Assembly (NCBI GenBank): GCA_017456555.1
Contig: JAFTJF010000008.1
Span: forward strand, 62,001 to 126,000
Length of the DNA: 64,000 nucleotides
From: Clostridia bacterium
Lineage (GTDB): Bacteria; Bacillota; Clostridia; TANB77; CAG-508
Direction of reading: 5' to 3'
The notes beneath the pieces are model-generated. The model worked only from the letters and a program-made list of their open reading frames with translations, was not told where the DNA came from and made no database searches. This document shows positions 1-7,006 of the stretch, piece by piece. The translations under genes were made by a program, and so were the position numbers. Numbering within the stretch: the first letter of the stretch is position 1; every line of letters begins with the position of its first letter.

Positions 1-19
1 CAGAAGATATTAAAAAAAT

Positions 20-46
20 GCCCCCTGCAATCAGGGGGTTTTTGAA
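20..46. terminator. Intrinsic terminator
   Basis: A 7-bp stem (CCCCCTG / CAGGGGG) with a CAAT loop has T-runs on both sides. It lies just past the 47-residue minus-strand gene and probably ends it. It could also end a plus-strand gene outside the window. Confidence 0.75.
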
Positions 47-81
47 TTTCAATTCAAAAAACTATATTGTTTTAATATTTA

Positions 82-225
82 TTACATAGACATTTTTACT
101 TTTTTAGCAATTTGTTTACCTTTTTTCATCATTTTTTTCTTATTTTCATCAATACCTTCTGAATACATCATCATTGTTCCCGCAGTAATTAAACTTCCAA
201 TAACAACACCTTTCATAAAACTCAT
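82..225 (-). CDS. Small membrane-associated hypothetical protein (47 aa)
   Basis: This 47-codon frame starts at ATG 225, with an AGGTGGGAG ribosome binding site a few bases upstream, and ends in TAA. The product begins MSFMKGVVIGSLITAG, a short hydrophobic segment rich in Gly, and continues into a Lys- and Met-rich tail (KKKMMKKGKQIAKKVK). This is the layout of small YtxH-like or anchor proteins of Firmicutes, with one short N-terminal membrane segment and a basic cytoplasmic tail. It is followed by a terminator. I do not recognise a function. The good ribosome binding site and the terminator make it likely to be real. Confidence 0.6.
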   Translation of the reverse strand: MSFMKGVVIGSLITAGTMMMYSEGIDENKKKMMKKGKQIAKKVKMSM

Positions 226-355
226 ATTTACTCCCACCTTTCTTCTAATATTTATAAAGAATAATATTTTTAATTTTAACCTTAATGCAATAAAATTTTA
301 TATAAAATTACATATTTTGATATTATTCTTATTTTTTATATTAATTATTATCTTC

Positions 356-724
356 TTATTTCTTCATTCTATACTTTTTAACTAAAGAATATATTTCAAA
401 TCCAGCTATACAAAGTAAAAAAATTCCAAAATATTTTTTCAAGTTTTCATTATCAAATTTAAAAGATAGTTTACTACCTATAACAGCCCCTATGCACCCT
501 GAAATTATTAAACTAATTGCCATTTTATAATTTATTGTTTTGTTTTTTACATTCATATAAATTGCTGTAATTGAAGTTGGAATAAAAAATATTAAATTTG
601 TACCTTGAATTAAATGTTGATTCATATTAGAAAAAATTCCAAGTAATAAAATTAAAACTGTTCCCCCACCCATTCCAAGAGCAGCAACAGTTCCTGATAT
701 CATACCAATTAAAATTTCTTTCAT
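356..724 (-). CDS. Half-size TSUP (TauE/SafE-type) membrane protein, second of pair
   Basis: TauE/SafE (TSUP) family permeases export or import sulfur compounds and organic anions. They usually have about 250 residues in two related halves. This product has only about 122 residues: a Gly-rich first helix (MISGTVAALGMGGG), three further hydrophobic segments and a basic tail. I place the start at ATG 724 because AGGAG sits seven bases before it; an in-frame start at 769 has no ribosome binding site. The other half-protein is encoded directly upstream (844-1257). The two probably assemble as one transporter. The substrate is unknown. Confidence 0.7.
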   Translation of the reverse strand: MKEILIGMISGTVAALGMGGGTVLILLLGIFSNMNQHLIQGTNLIFFIPTSITAIYMNVKNKTINYKMAISLIISGCIGAVIGSKLSFKFDNENLKKYFGIFLLCIAGFEIYSLVKKYRMKK

Positions 725-843
725 AAAACTCCTATTTTTCAACTTATCACTTCTTTTTTCATTACTCACAAAATAATTGATTTAAATTTAATCTTTATCA
801 ATTTACTCTTTCATATTTAAATTTTCCTAGTTATTAATTTTAA

Positions 844-1257
844 TTAAATAATAAATTTAATTCCTGAATAAAGTAAAAATATAATAAAAATAATTTGTAA
901 AATATTTTTATCTAACTTGATTAATAATTTTGATCCAATAACTCCTCCAATAATTCCACCAATAGAAGCTTTCATCGCAATCAACCAATCTATAGAATCT
1001 TGTTTAAAATAAAAAATACTACTTGTTAAAACCATAAAAAATATACATAGTATTGTTGTTGCTCTAGCTTCAACTTCCTCTTTTCTTAGAATCAAAGTTA
1101 AAAATGGAACTAATATCATGCCACCACCAGCTCCGAAAAAACCACTAACTATTCCTGCCAGAAAACCTGCTAATAAATACAAAAAAATACTCCTATTCAT
1201 AAGAGTATTTTTTGTTGTTTTTTTATTAATTATTCGAAAATTTTGTTTTAAATTCAT
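844..1257 (-). CDS. Half-size TSUP (TauE/SafE-type) membrane protein, first of pair
   Basis: The product has 137 residues. After a basic N-terminus of about 20 residues comes the family's signature first helix (LAGFLAGIVSGFFGAGGGM), then three more hydrophobic segments and the Gly-rich GGIIGGVIGSKLL stretch. That is one half of a normal TSUP permease. The ATG is four bases past the rarA stop (TAA TAG AATG), so translation is probably coupled to rarA. The partner half follows at 356-724. Both halves keep the GxGGG motif typical of the N-terminal repeat, which fits a dual-subunit carrier. The substrate cannot be read from the sequence. Confidence 0.72.
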   Translation of the reverse strand: MNLKQNFRIINKKTTKNTLMNRSIFLYLLAGFLAGIVSGFFGAGGGMILVPFLTLILRKEEVEARATTILCIFFMVLTSSIFYFKQDSIDWLIAMKASIGGIIGGVIGSKLLIKLDKNILQIIFIIFLLYSGIKFII

Positions 1258-1261
1258 TCTA

Positions 1262-2506
1262 TTAATCTTCTATATTTTCATCTTTAATAAAATATTTTGT
1301 TCCAACCATTTTATCTGGAAGATATTGTTGTTCAACCCAGTGTCCTGGATAATCATGAGGATATTTATAACCTTCATGATATCCAAATTGTTCCATTCCT
1401 TCTGCAGGTGCATTTCTAATATGCATAGGAATTGTTCCTGTATCTTTATTTGCAACATCTTCTAAGGCTTGATTTATTGCATTATAAGATGCATTTGATT
1501 TTTTAGAATTTGCAACATAAATTGCAGCTTCTGATAAAATAATTCTAGCCTCTGGCATTCCAACCATTGTTACAGCTTGCATTGCTGATGTTGCAAGTTG
1601 CAAAGCCATTGGATTTGCTAGTCCTACATCTTCTGCAGCTGCTATTACAATTCTTCTCGCTAAAAATACTGGATCTTCTCCACCATTTAAAGCTCTAGCT
1701 AAATAAAATACTGTTGCATCTGGATCAGAACCTCTCATTGATTTTATAAAAGCACTTATATTATCATAGTGACTATCTCCAGATTTGTCGAACATTGCTT
1801 TTCTTTTATTCAAGCTTTGACTTGCAATTTCATTTGTTATTTCTATAACACCTTCAGCATTCATTTTGGTTGTTAATACAGCAACTTCTAAACCATTTAA
1901 TGCTGTTCTAACATCACCACCAGAAACTTCTGCAATTGTTTTTAAAGTTTCATCTGAAACTTTTATATTAAAACTTCCTAACCCTTCTTTATTTGTTAAA
2001 GCATTTTTTAAAACTTTAAAAATATCCTCTACAGTTAAAGGCTCTAGTTTTATTACCATAGATCTTGAAATTAAAGCTTTATTTACTTCAAAATATGGAT
2101 TTTCTGTTGTTGCACCAATTAAAATTACAGTTCCATCTTCTACGTATGGTAATAATGCATCTTGTTGAAGTTTATTGAATCTATGAATCTCATCAATAAA
2201 CAAAATACATTTTCCACTTGGATTTAAAAGCGGATTATCAGCTTCTTCAATTGCTTTTTTGATATCTCCAACACCTGAAGTTACAGCATTTAATTTTGTA
2301 AATTTATATTTTGTTGTTTCACTAATAACTTTTGCAAGTGAAGTTTTCCCGCATCCTGGTGGTCCCCATAAAATTAGACTTGATAATCTATCTGCTTTTA
2401 TAGTTCTATATAATAATTTATCTTTTCCAACAACATGTTCTTGACCAACAAATTCATCTAAAGATTTTGGTCGCATTCTATATGCTAGTGGTTTACTTAA
2501 ATCCAT
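1262..2506 (-). CDS. rarA: Replication-associated recombination ATPase RarA (MgsA)
   Basis: RarA is an AAA+ ATPase of the clamp-loader/RuvB group that acts at stalled replication forks. The 414-residue length is usual for the family. Visible motifs are Walker A GPPGCGKT at about residues 48-55, Walker B ILFIDE at about 101-106, sensor region GATTENP and the arginine-finger region ISRS. The C-terminal part holds the MgsA tetramerisation region (GGEDPVFLARRIVIAAAEDVG). It lies 20 bases downstream of ruvA and is followed with a four-base gap by the TSUP pair, so the four genes may be one operon. The family call is secure. Confidence 0.95.
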   Translation of the reverse strand: MDLSKPLAYRMRPKSLDEFVGQEHVVGKDKLLYRTIKADRLSSLILWGPPGCGKTSLAKVISETTKYKFTKLNAVTSGVGDIKKAIEEADNPLLNPSGKCILFIDEIHRFNKLQQDALLPYVEDGTVILIGATTENPYFEVNKALISRSMVIKLEPLTVEDIFKVLKNALTNKEGLGSFNIKVSDETLKTIAEVSGGDVRTALNGLEVAVLTTKMNAEGVIEITNEIASQSLNKRKAMFDKSGDSHYDNISAFIKSMRGSDPDATVFYLARALNGGEDPVFLARRIVIAAAEDVGLANPMALQLATSAMQAVTMVGMPEARIILSEAAIYVANSKKSNASYNAINQALEDVANKDTGTIPMHIRNAPAEGMEQFGYHEGYKYPHDYPGHWVEQQYLPDKMVGTKYFIKDENIED

Positions 2507-2526
2507 ATATTATTCGCCTTTCTTTT

Positions 2527-3129
2527 TTATCTAGCTAATATTGATAATCCTTTCTTTATTAGCTCTTCTACTGATACATCTGTATTAGCAATTTTTTCAA
2601 ACGCTTTGTCTATTTCTTTCTTATTGTATCCTAATATTTGTAGTGCTTGAGCTGCTTCTTCTAGGTTTTCATTACTGTTTATTACTTTTATTTCTGTTTG
2701 TTCTTCATCTTTTGTTAGCTCTTGTTCAGATTTTAATTTATCTTGTAATTCTAATATAATTCTTTGTGCAGTTTTGGGTCCAATTCCAGGAATTTTTTTA
2801 AGAAGTGCAACATTATTTGAAATTATTGCACAAGCAAAACCTGCTGGTGTTATATTAGAAAGCATTGCTATTGCTGATTTTGCACCGATTCCACTAACAG
2901 ATAATAAAAGTTCAAACATTTTTAATTCTTCATGAGTTAAAAATCCATATAAACTTATATTATCTTCTCTTACATAATAATGAGTATGAACCTTAACTTT
3001 ATTTCCTAATTCTCCTATTTCATTTATTGAAATATTAGACATAAAAATTTTATAACCAATTCCACCTACATCTATAACAACATAGTTTGTAGATTTTTCT
3101 TCTAAAGTACCTTTAATATACGCAAACAT
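2527..3129 (-). CDS. ruvA: Holliday junction branch migration protein RuvA
   Basis: RuvA binds four-way DNA junctions as a tetramer and loads the RuvB motor. The 200 residues show the N-terminal OB fold (MFAYIKGTLEEKSTNYVVIDVGGIGYKIF region), the two helix-hairpin-helix motifs (LLSVSGIGAKSAIAML and LKKIPGIGPKTAQRII) and a C-terminal RuvB-contacting domain (EAAQALQILGYNKKEIDKAF). ATG 3129 has a GGAG box. Its usual partner ruvB is not next door; rarA, a RuvB-like ATPase, occupies that place. The identification is firm. Confidence 0.95.
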   Translation of the reverse strand: MFAYIKGTLEEKSTNYVVIDVGGIGYKIFMSNISINEIGELGNKVKVHTHYYVREDNISLYGFLTHEELKMFELLLSVSGIGAKSAIAMLSNITPAGFACAIISNNVALLKKIPGIGPKTAQRIILELQDKLKSEQELTKDEEQTEIKVINSNENLEEAAQALQILGYNKKEIDKAFEKIANTDVSVEELIKKGLSILAR

Positions 3130-3225
3130 ACATAATCTCCTTTGTTTTATACAAACATCTTTTTGCTATATTCTATCACATATATTTTAATTTTCAAGTT
3201 GTTTTAATAAAAAAATAAAACAAAA

Positions 3226-3259
3226 TAGAAGTAGCTCGAAATTACTCGTTCTACTTCTA
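3226..3259 (-). terminator. Intrinsic terminator after the 149-aa gene
   Basis: The stem TAGAAGTAG / CTACTTCTA has a 16-base loop. On the minus strand it is followed by TTTTGTTTTATTTTTTT. It lies just below the stop at 3274. Confidence 0.75.
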
Positions 3260-3273
3260 CTTTGTTTGGATAT

Positions 3274-3723
3274 TTACTTTTTTCTTGTCAGCTTGACATA
3301 CGTATCAAAGAAGTTTACTTTAACCATCCAGTATTCATCCTGAAAGAACCAAACTCTGAGTTCATGTTTCTCATAGTCAAGTTCAAAAGGATTTCCCAAA
3401 GAGCTTTCGCTAATCCATTTTCCAGTGATATCTTTGACGAAACAATTTCCGCCTAGGATGCGATATTTGTTGTCGTACTCATAAGTTTTCACATCATTGA
3501 ATACACGAATAACACAATTGGCTTGGGACGGTTTTACGAATTGTACTTCGTATCCTTTCTTCTCCAACTGATTCATGATTTCCCTTCGAATCTGATCCCA
3601 TCTCAGGTCCAGATACTCTTTCCCTTGAATTGGGTTTGCAGGCTTACCATGTTCATCTACCAGGTAGAAAGACCAGAGTAGAATCTCCCGTATTTCTTCT
3701 TTTTGTTCTGCTGTTAATATCAT
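3274..3723 (-). CDS. Unrecognised protein, ANCVIRV family member 1 (149 aa)
   Basis: I do not recognise this family. The protein is soluble, with no signal or membrane segment. It shares three blocks with its two upstream neighbours: KGYxxxxxxPxxANCVIRV (residues about 56-74), a middle Cys-containing block (GGNCFVKDITGKW) and the end block FFDTYVKLT. The start ATG 3723 has an AGGAGG box. It follows the 147-residue paralogue by 12 bases, so the two form a short operon ending at the 3226-3259 terminator. Its G+C content and codon use are clearly higher than those of ruvA next to it, which suggests horizontal transfer. Confidence 0.75.
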   Translation of the reverse strand: MILTAEQKEEIREILLWSFYLVDEHGKPANPIQGKEYLDLRWDQIRREIMNQLEKKGYEVQFVKPSQANCVIRVFNDVKTYEYDNKYRILGGNCFVKDITGKWISESSLGNPFELDYEKHELRVWFFQDEYWMVKVNFFDTYVKLTRKK

Positions 3724-3735
3724 GTTGTTACCTCC

Positions 3736-4179
3736 TTATGTTGTTACTTTCACGTACGTGTCAAAAAAATCGGTTTCGATTTTCTCAGAGTTTTCAGGCT
3801 CGAAAATATTTTCAATTCTATGGTTTTCATACTCCATAGTCTCAATTACATTTTCGTTTTCATCATAAGCTACCCACTTGTTAGATCCATGTGCTTTGGT
3901 GTAGCAAACTGCGCCAATCAAGCAGTAAGATTCCACATTATGAGTGTGCTTCAAGTTCCTGTATACTCTGATAACACAATTGGCATCAGCCGGTCTTATT
4001 GTTCTTGCCGAATAGCCTTTTTCTGCCAACTCTTCCAAAACCATTTCTCTGATTTCTTCAGAAGTAGGCAATCTCCTTTTTGGAAAAACACCAATAGGAT
4101 CACCATTGGGCTTGAGCATAAAGCACCAAGCTAGCCGTATGCAACCGATTTCCTTTTTTCTCTTCAAAGACAAAGACAT
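3736..4179 (-). CDS. Unrecognised protein, ANCVIRV family member 2 (147 aa)
   Basis: This is a paralogue of the genes on both sides. The shared blocks are EKGYSARTIRPADANCVIRV, the Cys block (IGAVCYTKAHGSNKW) and the C-terminal FFDTYVKVT. No catalytic motif is evident. The Cys in ANC and the one in the middle block are conserved in all three copies, so they could bind a metal or form a redox pair; this is inference only. ATG 4179 has a strong AGGAGGGG box. One 60-base line inside it counts 42% G+C against 25% in rarA. A promoter and an inverted repeat lie upstream. Confidence 0.75.
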   Translation of the reverse strand: MSLSLKRKKEIGCIRLAWCFMLKPNGDPIGVFPKRRLPTSEEIREMVLEELAEKGYSARTIRPADANCVIRVYRNLKHTHNVESYCLIGAVCYTKAHGSNKWVAYDENENVIETMEYENHRIENIFEPENSEKIETDFFDTYVKVTT

Positions 4180-4214
4180 AAATAATCCCCTCCTAAATAC
4201 TCATTCCCAAAGAG

Positions 4215-4234
4215 ATGACATTTAAAATTGTCAT
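4215..4234. promoter_or_regulatory. Operator-like inverted repeat
   Basis: ATGACA and TGTCAT are separated by eight bases. The repeat lies between the promoter at 4255-4283 and the start at 4179, inside the transcribed leader of the two-gene unit. It could be a repressor site. No regulator gene is adjacent. Confidence 0.35.
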
Positions 4235-4254
4235 TTTCAAAAAGTTGTCGACCT

Positions 4255-4283
4255 ATTTTATCACAAATTTGGCAATAAGTAAA
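4255..4283 (-). promoter_or_regulatory. Sigma-A type promoter for the 147/149-aa gene pair
   Basis: On the minus strand TTTACT, 17 bases, then TAAAAT. The predicted start is about 70 bases before the ATG at 4179. Confidence 0.5.
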
Positions 4284-4286
4284 GAA

Positions 4287-4322
4287 AAAAGGCAATATTG
4301 ACATTCGTCGCTATCGCCTTTT
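4287..4322 (-). terminator. Intrinsic terminator after the 160-aa gene
   Basis: AAAAGGC pairs with GCCTTTT around a partly paired loop, and the minus strand continues into a T-rich run. It ends the gene at 4346-4828 and separates it from the next promoter. Confidence 0.6.
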
Positions 4323-4345
4323 GCTTTTGATTTAGATGTTGATTA

Positions 4346-4828
4346 TTACTTTTTCACCACTTTGAGATAGATATCATAGTAATTTGCCATCACAAGATTA
4401 TCATACCTCGTTACTAAAGATGTCCAATATTGAACTGGGTAGAATCTCAAATGTGACAACTCAACAATATTCTCTTGGCTATCCAAAGTAGTCCATTTTC
4501 CAGAAAGAGTTTTTACAAAACAATCTGCTCCACACAAACCAGCAGGCATATCATCGATTTCAAATTCTTTTCGATAGATACGAACTACACAATTTGCTTT
4601 TTTCGGAGAAACCGGTCTAATGCGAAAACCACTTTCGGAAATTTTGGAAAAGATTTCCTTTCTCATTTCATCATAAGTCGGAATCGCCATTTTTGCATTT
4701 GCCTTATAAGTTTCTTCGAAATCTAGTCTTGTATCCTCGCTTTCGGAAGAAAAATAACAATTCCGTACAAATTTGTGAAAAACCATTTTAATGTTTCTAA
4801 GTGTGTTTCTTGAAGCTTTGTTTAACAT
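4346..4828 (-). CDS. Unrecognised protein, ANCVIRV family member 3 (160 aa)
   Basis: This is the third tandem copy, with a longer basic N-terminus (about 50 residues before the shared part). Shared blocks are ESGFRIRPVSPKKANCVVRI, the Cys block (GADCFVKTLSGKW) and the terminal YYDIYLKVVKK. I set the start at ATG 4828, six bases after AAGAGGTG; a GTG at 4837 would overlap that box. It has its own promoter and terminator, so it is transcribed apart from the other two copies. Its composition is again richer in G+C than the surrounding core genes. The function is unknown. Confidence 0.72.
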   Translation of the reverse strand: MLNKASRNTLRNIKMVFHKFVRNCYFSSESEDTRLDFEETYKANAKMAIPTYDEMRKEIFSKISESGFRIRPVSPKKANCVVRIYRKEFEIDDMPAGLCGADCFVKTLSGKWTTLDSQENIVELSHLRFYPVQYWTSLVTRYDNLVMANYYDIYLKVVKK

Positions 4829-4892
4829 CCATCTCACCTCTTGTATAAATTACAATTGTTTTAGCAGTATACAACCACCGAGTTACTCGTCT

Positions 4893-4921
4893 ATTCTAGC
4901 ATAAAATTTTGATATTTTCAA
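4893..4921 (-). promoter_or_regulatory. Sigma-A promoter for the 160-aa gene
   Basis: On the minus strand TTGAAA, 17 bases, TAGAAT. It is back to back with the rplM promoter, 18 bases away. Confidence 0.65.
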
Positions 4922-4939
4922 TATTTTTCCAATAAACGC

Positions 4940-4968
4940 TTGACTTTTTACCCTATTTGTATTAAAAT
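4940..4968 (+). promoter_or_regulatory. Sigma-A promoter for rplM-rpsI
   Basis: TTGACT, a 17-base spacer, then TAAAAT. Transcription should begin near 4975, giving a leader of about 120 bases before rplM. Confidence 0.8.
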
Positions 4969-4974
4969 AACTAA

Positions 4975-5090
4975 GCATTATATGTAAAAGTACGTGATTT
5001 TGAAATGACTTCTCCCCGGTAGTCTGGAAAATGAAGGTATTTTTATATACAATCGGAAAATAAAATTAAAATTTGAAATGGAGGGTATTA
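4975..5090 (+). ncRNA. Possible r-protein (L13) leader of rplM-rpsI
   Basis: The stretch between the promoter and the rplM ribosome binding site is structured. Around 5008-5036, CTTC and GAAG close a helix containing CCCC and GG arms. Firmicutes often carry an L13 leader RNA here, through which the ribosomal protein represses its own operon. I cannot confirm the consensus fold by eye. Confidence 0.4.
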
Positions 5091-5095
5091 GTACC

Positions 5096-5533
5096 ATGAA
5101 TAATACTACATATAGCCCAAAAGCTGGGGAAATTGAAAGAAAATGGTATGTAATCGATGCAACAGATAAATCTTTAGGTAGAGTAGCTACTGAAGTTGCA
5201 AGACTTTTAAGAGGAAAACACAAACCAACATTCACACCAAACCAAGATGTTGGAGATCATGTAATAGTAATAAATTGTAAAGACGCTGTTTTAACAGGAC
5301 ACAAATTAGATCAAAAAATGTATAGACATCACTCAGGATTCATTGGAGGAATGAAAGAAACTCCAGCTAGAGTAATGATGGAAAAATCTCCTGAAAAAGC
5401 TATGTATTTAGCTGTTAAAGGTATGCTTCCTCATACAAAATTAGGAAGACAAATGATTAAAAAATTAAGAGTATATGCAGGTTCTGAACATGACAATGCA
5501 GCTCAAAAACCTGAAGTTTGGGAGGTTAAATAA
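5096..5533 (+). CDS. rplM: 50S ribosomal protein L13
   Basis: L13 is an early-assembling protein of the large ribosomal subunit. The 145 residues carry the family core ([19 protein letters not shown], then [18 protein letters not shown], and [14 protein letters not shown]). I place the start at ATG 5096, 10 bases after GGAGGG; an upstream in-frame ATG at 5078 overlaps this box and would add six residues. rpsI follows two bases after the stop, the usual L13-S9 pair. It has its own strong promoter. Flanking genes are on the minus strand. Confidence 0.97.
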   Translation: MNNTTYSPKAGEIERKWYVIDATDKSLGRVATEVARLLRGKHKPTFTPNQDVGDHVIVINCKDAVLTGHKLDQKMYRHHSGFIGGMKETPARVMMEKSPEKAMYLAVKGMLPHTKLGRQMIKKLRVYAGSEHDNAAQKPEVWEVK

Positions 5534-5535
5534 TT

Positions 5536-5940
5536 ATGGCAAAGAAAACTGAAAATATAGTATTCCAAGGAACTGGAAGAAGAAAAGAATCAATCGCAAG
5601 AGTAAGATTAATGGCTGGTAAAGGTGAAGTTACAGTTAATGGTAAAAAATTAGATGAATATTTCGGATCAGAAATATTAAAAACTATCGTTAACCAACCT
5701 TTCGCTGTTACAAATACAGTTGCAAAATATGACGTTGTAGTTAAAGTTGTTGGTGGAGGTTTAACAGGACAAGCTGGAGCTATCAGACATGGTATAGCTA
5801 GAGCATTAAACGAAGCTAACTCAGAATTCAGACCAGCTTTAAAAGCTGCTGGATTATTAACTAGAGATCCAAGAATGAAAGAAAGAAAAAAATACGGAAT
5901 GAAAAAAGCTAGAAAAGCTCCACAATTCTCAAAAAGATAA
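5536..5940 (+). CDS. rpsI: 30S ribosomal protein S9
   Basis: S9 sits in the head of the small subunit, and its C-terminal tail reaches the P-site tRNA. The 134 residues show [16 protein letters not shown] near the start, [19 protein letters not shown] in the middle and the basic end [17 protein letters not shown], with the invariant Lys-Arg terminus. The GGGAGG box overlaps the end of rplM, so translation is tightly coupled. A terminator follows 25 bases after the stop. Confidence 0.98.
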   Translation: MAKKTENIVFQGTGRRKESIARVRLMAGKGEVTVNGKKLDEYFGSEILKTIVNQPFAVTNTVAKYDVVVKVVGGGLTGQAGAIRHGIARALNEANSEFRPALKAAGLLTRDPRMKERKKYGMKKARKAPQFSKR

Positions 5941-5964
5941 TCTTTCAAAAATATACAAAATCAA

Positions 5965-5991
5965 AGGAAGTATTTATATACTTCCTTTTTT
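5965..5991 (+). terminator. Terminator of rplM-rpsI
   Basis: The stem AGGAAGTAT / ATACTTCCT with a four-base loop is followed by a T-run. Confidence 0.85.
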
Positions 5992-6064
5992 GTTATATCT
6001 ACAAATTTTCCATTCTCTAAATTATTTTCTCTTTTTCCCCTCTCCTCTTTTATATATAAGACAA

Positions 6065-6091
6065 AACCCTGGAGAAAAAATCTCCAGGGTT
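6065..6091. terminator. Terminator of the nucleotidyltransferase gene
   Basis: This is a perfect 11-bp stem (AACCCTGGAGA / TCTCCAGGGTT), G+C-rich like the gene it follows. T-runs lie on both sides; the minus-strand gene at 6104 is the obvious user. Confidence 0.8.
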
Positions 6092-6103
6092 AATTTTTAC
6101 ATC

Positions 6104-6778
6104 TCACTTTTGCAATTCTGCAAGTTTTTTCTGTCTGTCCGCTTCCTCGTACTGCTTATACACCTTCATGAAAGAATCCAGATCCATCTCTCCCTTACGC
6201 ACGATGTCATAAATTTCCTTATATACAGGAACAGACATCAGCTCTGCGCGAAGTTCAGGATACATGTAATGAATCATCTCATTGGTACACTTCTGCCATG
6301 CAGCCTCGTCATCAATGACCAGAAGACCACGAACCTGAGTTCCGGAAATCGGAATGGTACTTCTCGGAATAACGATTTCTGCCGTATTGACCAGATCCTC
6401 TGCCGCAAACCACTGGCTTCTAAACTCATCGTTTCCATAAACCATCAGGCTTGCAAACTTGTGCATCTTGGCAATAATGTGGGATTTAAGATATCTTCCC
6501 CACTCTGTGTTGATATCCAGCTCATTTGTCATGTCGTTCAGACCGCCGATAATGAGCTTGCTTTCTGGAACGCCAGGATAGCATTCGCGAATTGCCTTGA
6601 TTCTGGTTTCAACAGAAAAAGGATTTCGAAGAGTCCCTCTCTCCTGAGCCGAACCGACAATTACATAAGTACGCCGGCAAAGCCTCATACTCATGTCAAA
6701 AAGAGAATTGTGTCCCAGTTGCACATGCCCAAATCGCCCAATGGTAACTCCCATATCAAAAGTTGGTGCAAAATCCAT
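6104..6778 (-). CDS. NMN/nicotinate-nucleotide adenylyltransferase-like nucleotidyltransferase
   Basis: The 224-residue protein has the cytidylyltransferase-like fold: GRFGHVQLGH at residues 14-23, corresponding to the GRFxPxHxGH motif of NadM-type enzymes, and ISGTQVRG in place of the ISSTxIR phosphate-binding motif. NadM-like enzymes join NMN and ATP to make NAD. The first His of HxGH is Gln here (Q20) and the preceding Pro is His, so substrate or activity may differ. The ATG has an AAGGAGG box. Its own promoter and terminator isolate it, and one 60-base line counts 45% G+C. Phages often carry such NAD-salvage genes. Confidence 0.65.
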   Translation of the reverse strand: MDFAPTFDMGVTIGRFGHVQLGHNSLFDMSMRLCRRTYVIVGSAQERGTLRNPFSVETRIKAIRECYPGVPESKLIIGGLNDMTNELDINTEWGRYLKSHIIAKMHKFASLMVYGNDEFRSQWFAAEDLVNTAEIVIPRSTIPISGTQVRGLLVIDDEAAWQKCTNEMIHYMYPELRAELMSVPVYKEIYDIVRKGEMDLDSFMKVYKQYEEADRQKKLAELQK

Positions 6779-6828
6779 GTTGTTTTCCTCCTTGTTTGTG
6801 AAATGATTTTTATATTTTTGCCTTTGCT

Positions 6829-6857
6829 ATTATAGCACAGAAATCCAGTATTTTCAA
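6829..6857 (-). promoter_or_regulatory. Sigma-A promoter for the nucleotidyltransferase gene
   Basis: On the minus strand TTGAAA, 17 bases, TATAAT; about 45 bases separate the predicted start from the ATG at 6778. Confidence 0.75.
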
Positions 6858-7006
6858 CACTTTTACATTTTCCATATTTTTTCTTAGCCTTTCACACTAT
6901 AAAAACTATTTATCGAAAAAGAAATTATTTTCTTTTTACTATTTTAAAAAAATTTTCTATATGATACAATTTTATATAGAAAAAATACAAAAGAGGTAAT
7001 AAAAAA

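Noticed and set aside
5990..6835. A long plus-strand open frame of 281 codons opposite the nucleotidyltransferase gene
   Set aside because: It is antisense to a gene with clear family motifs, promoter and ribosome binding site, and has no motif itself.
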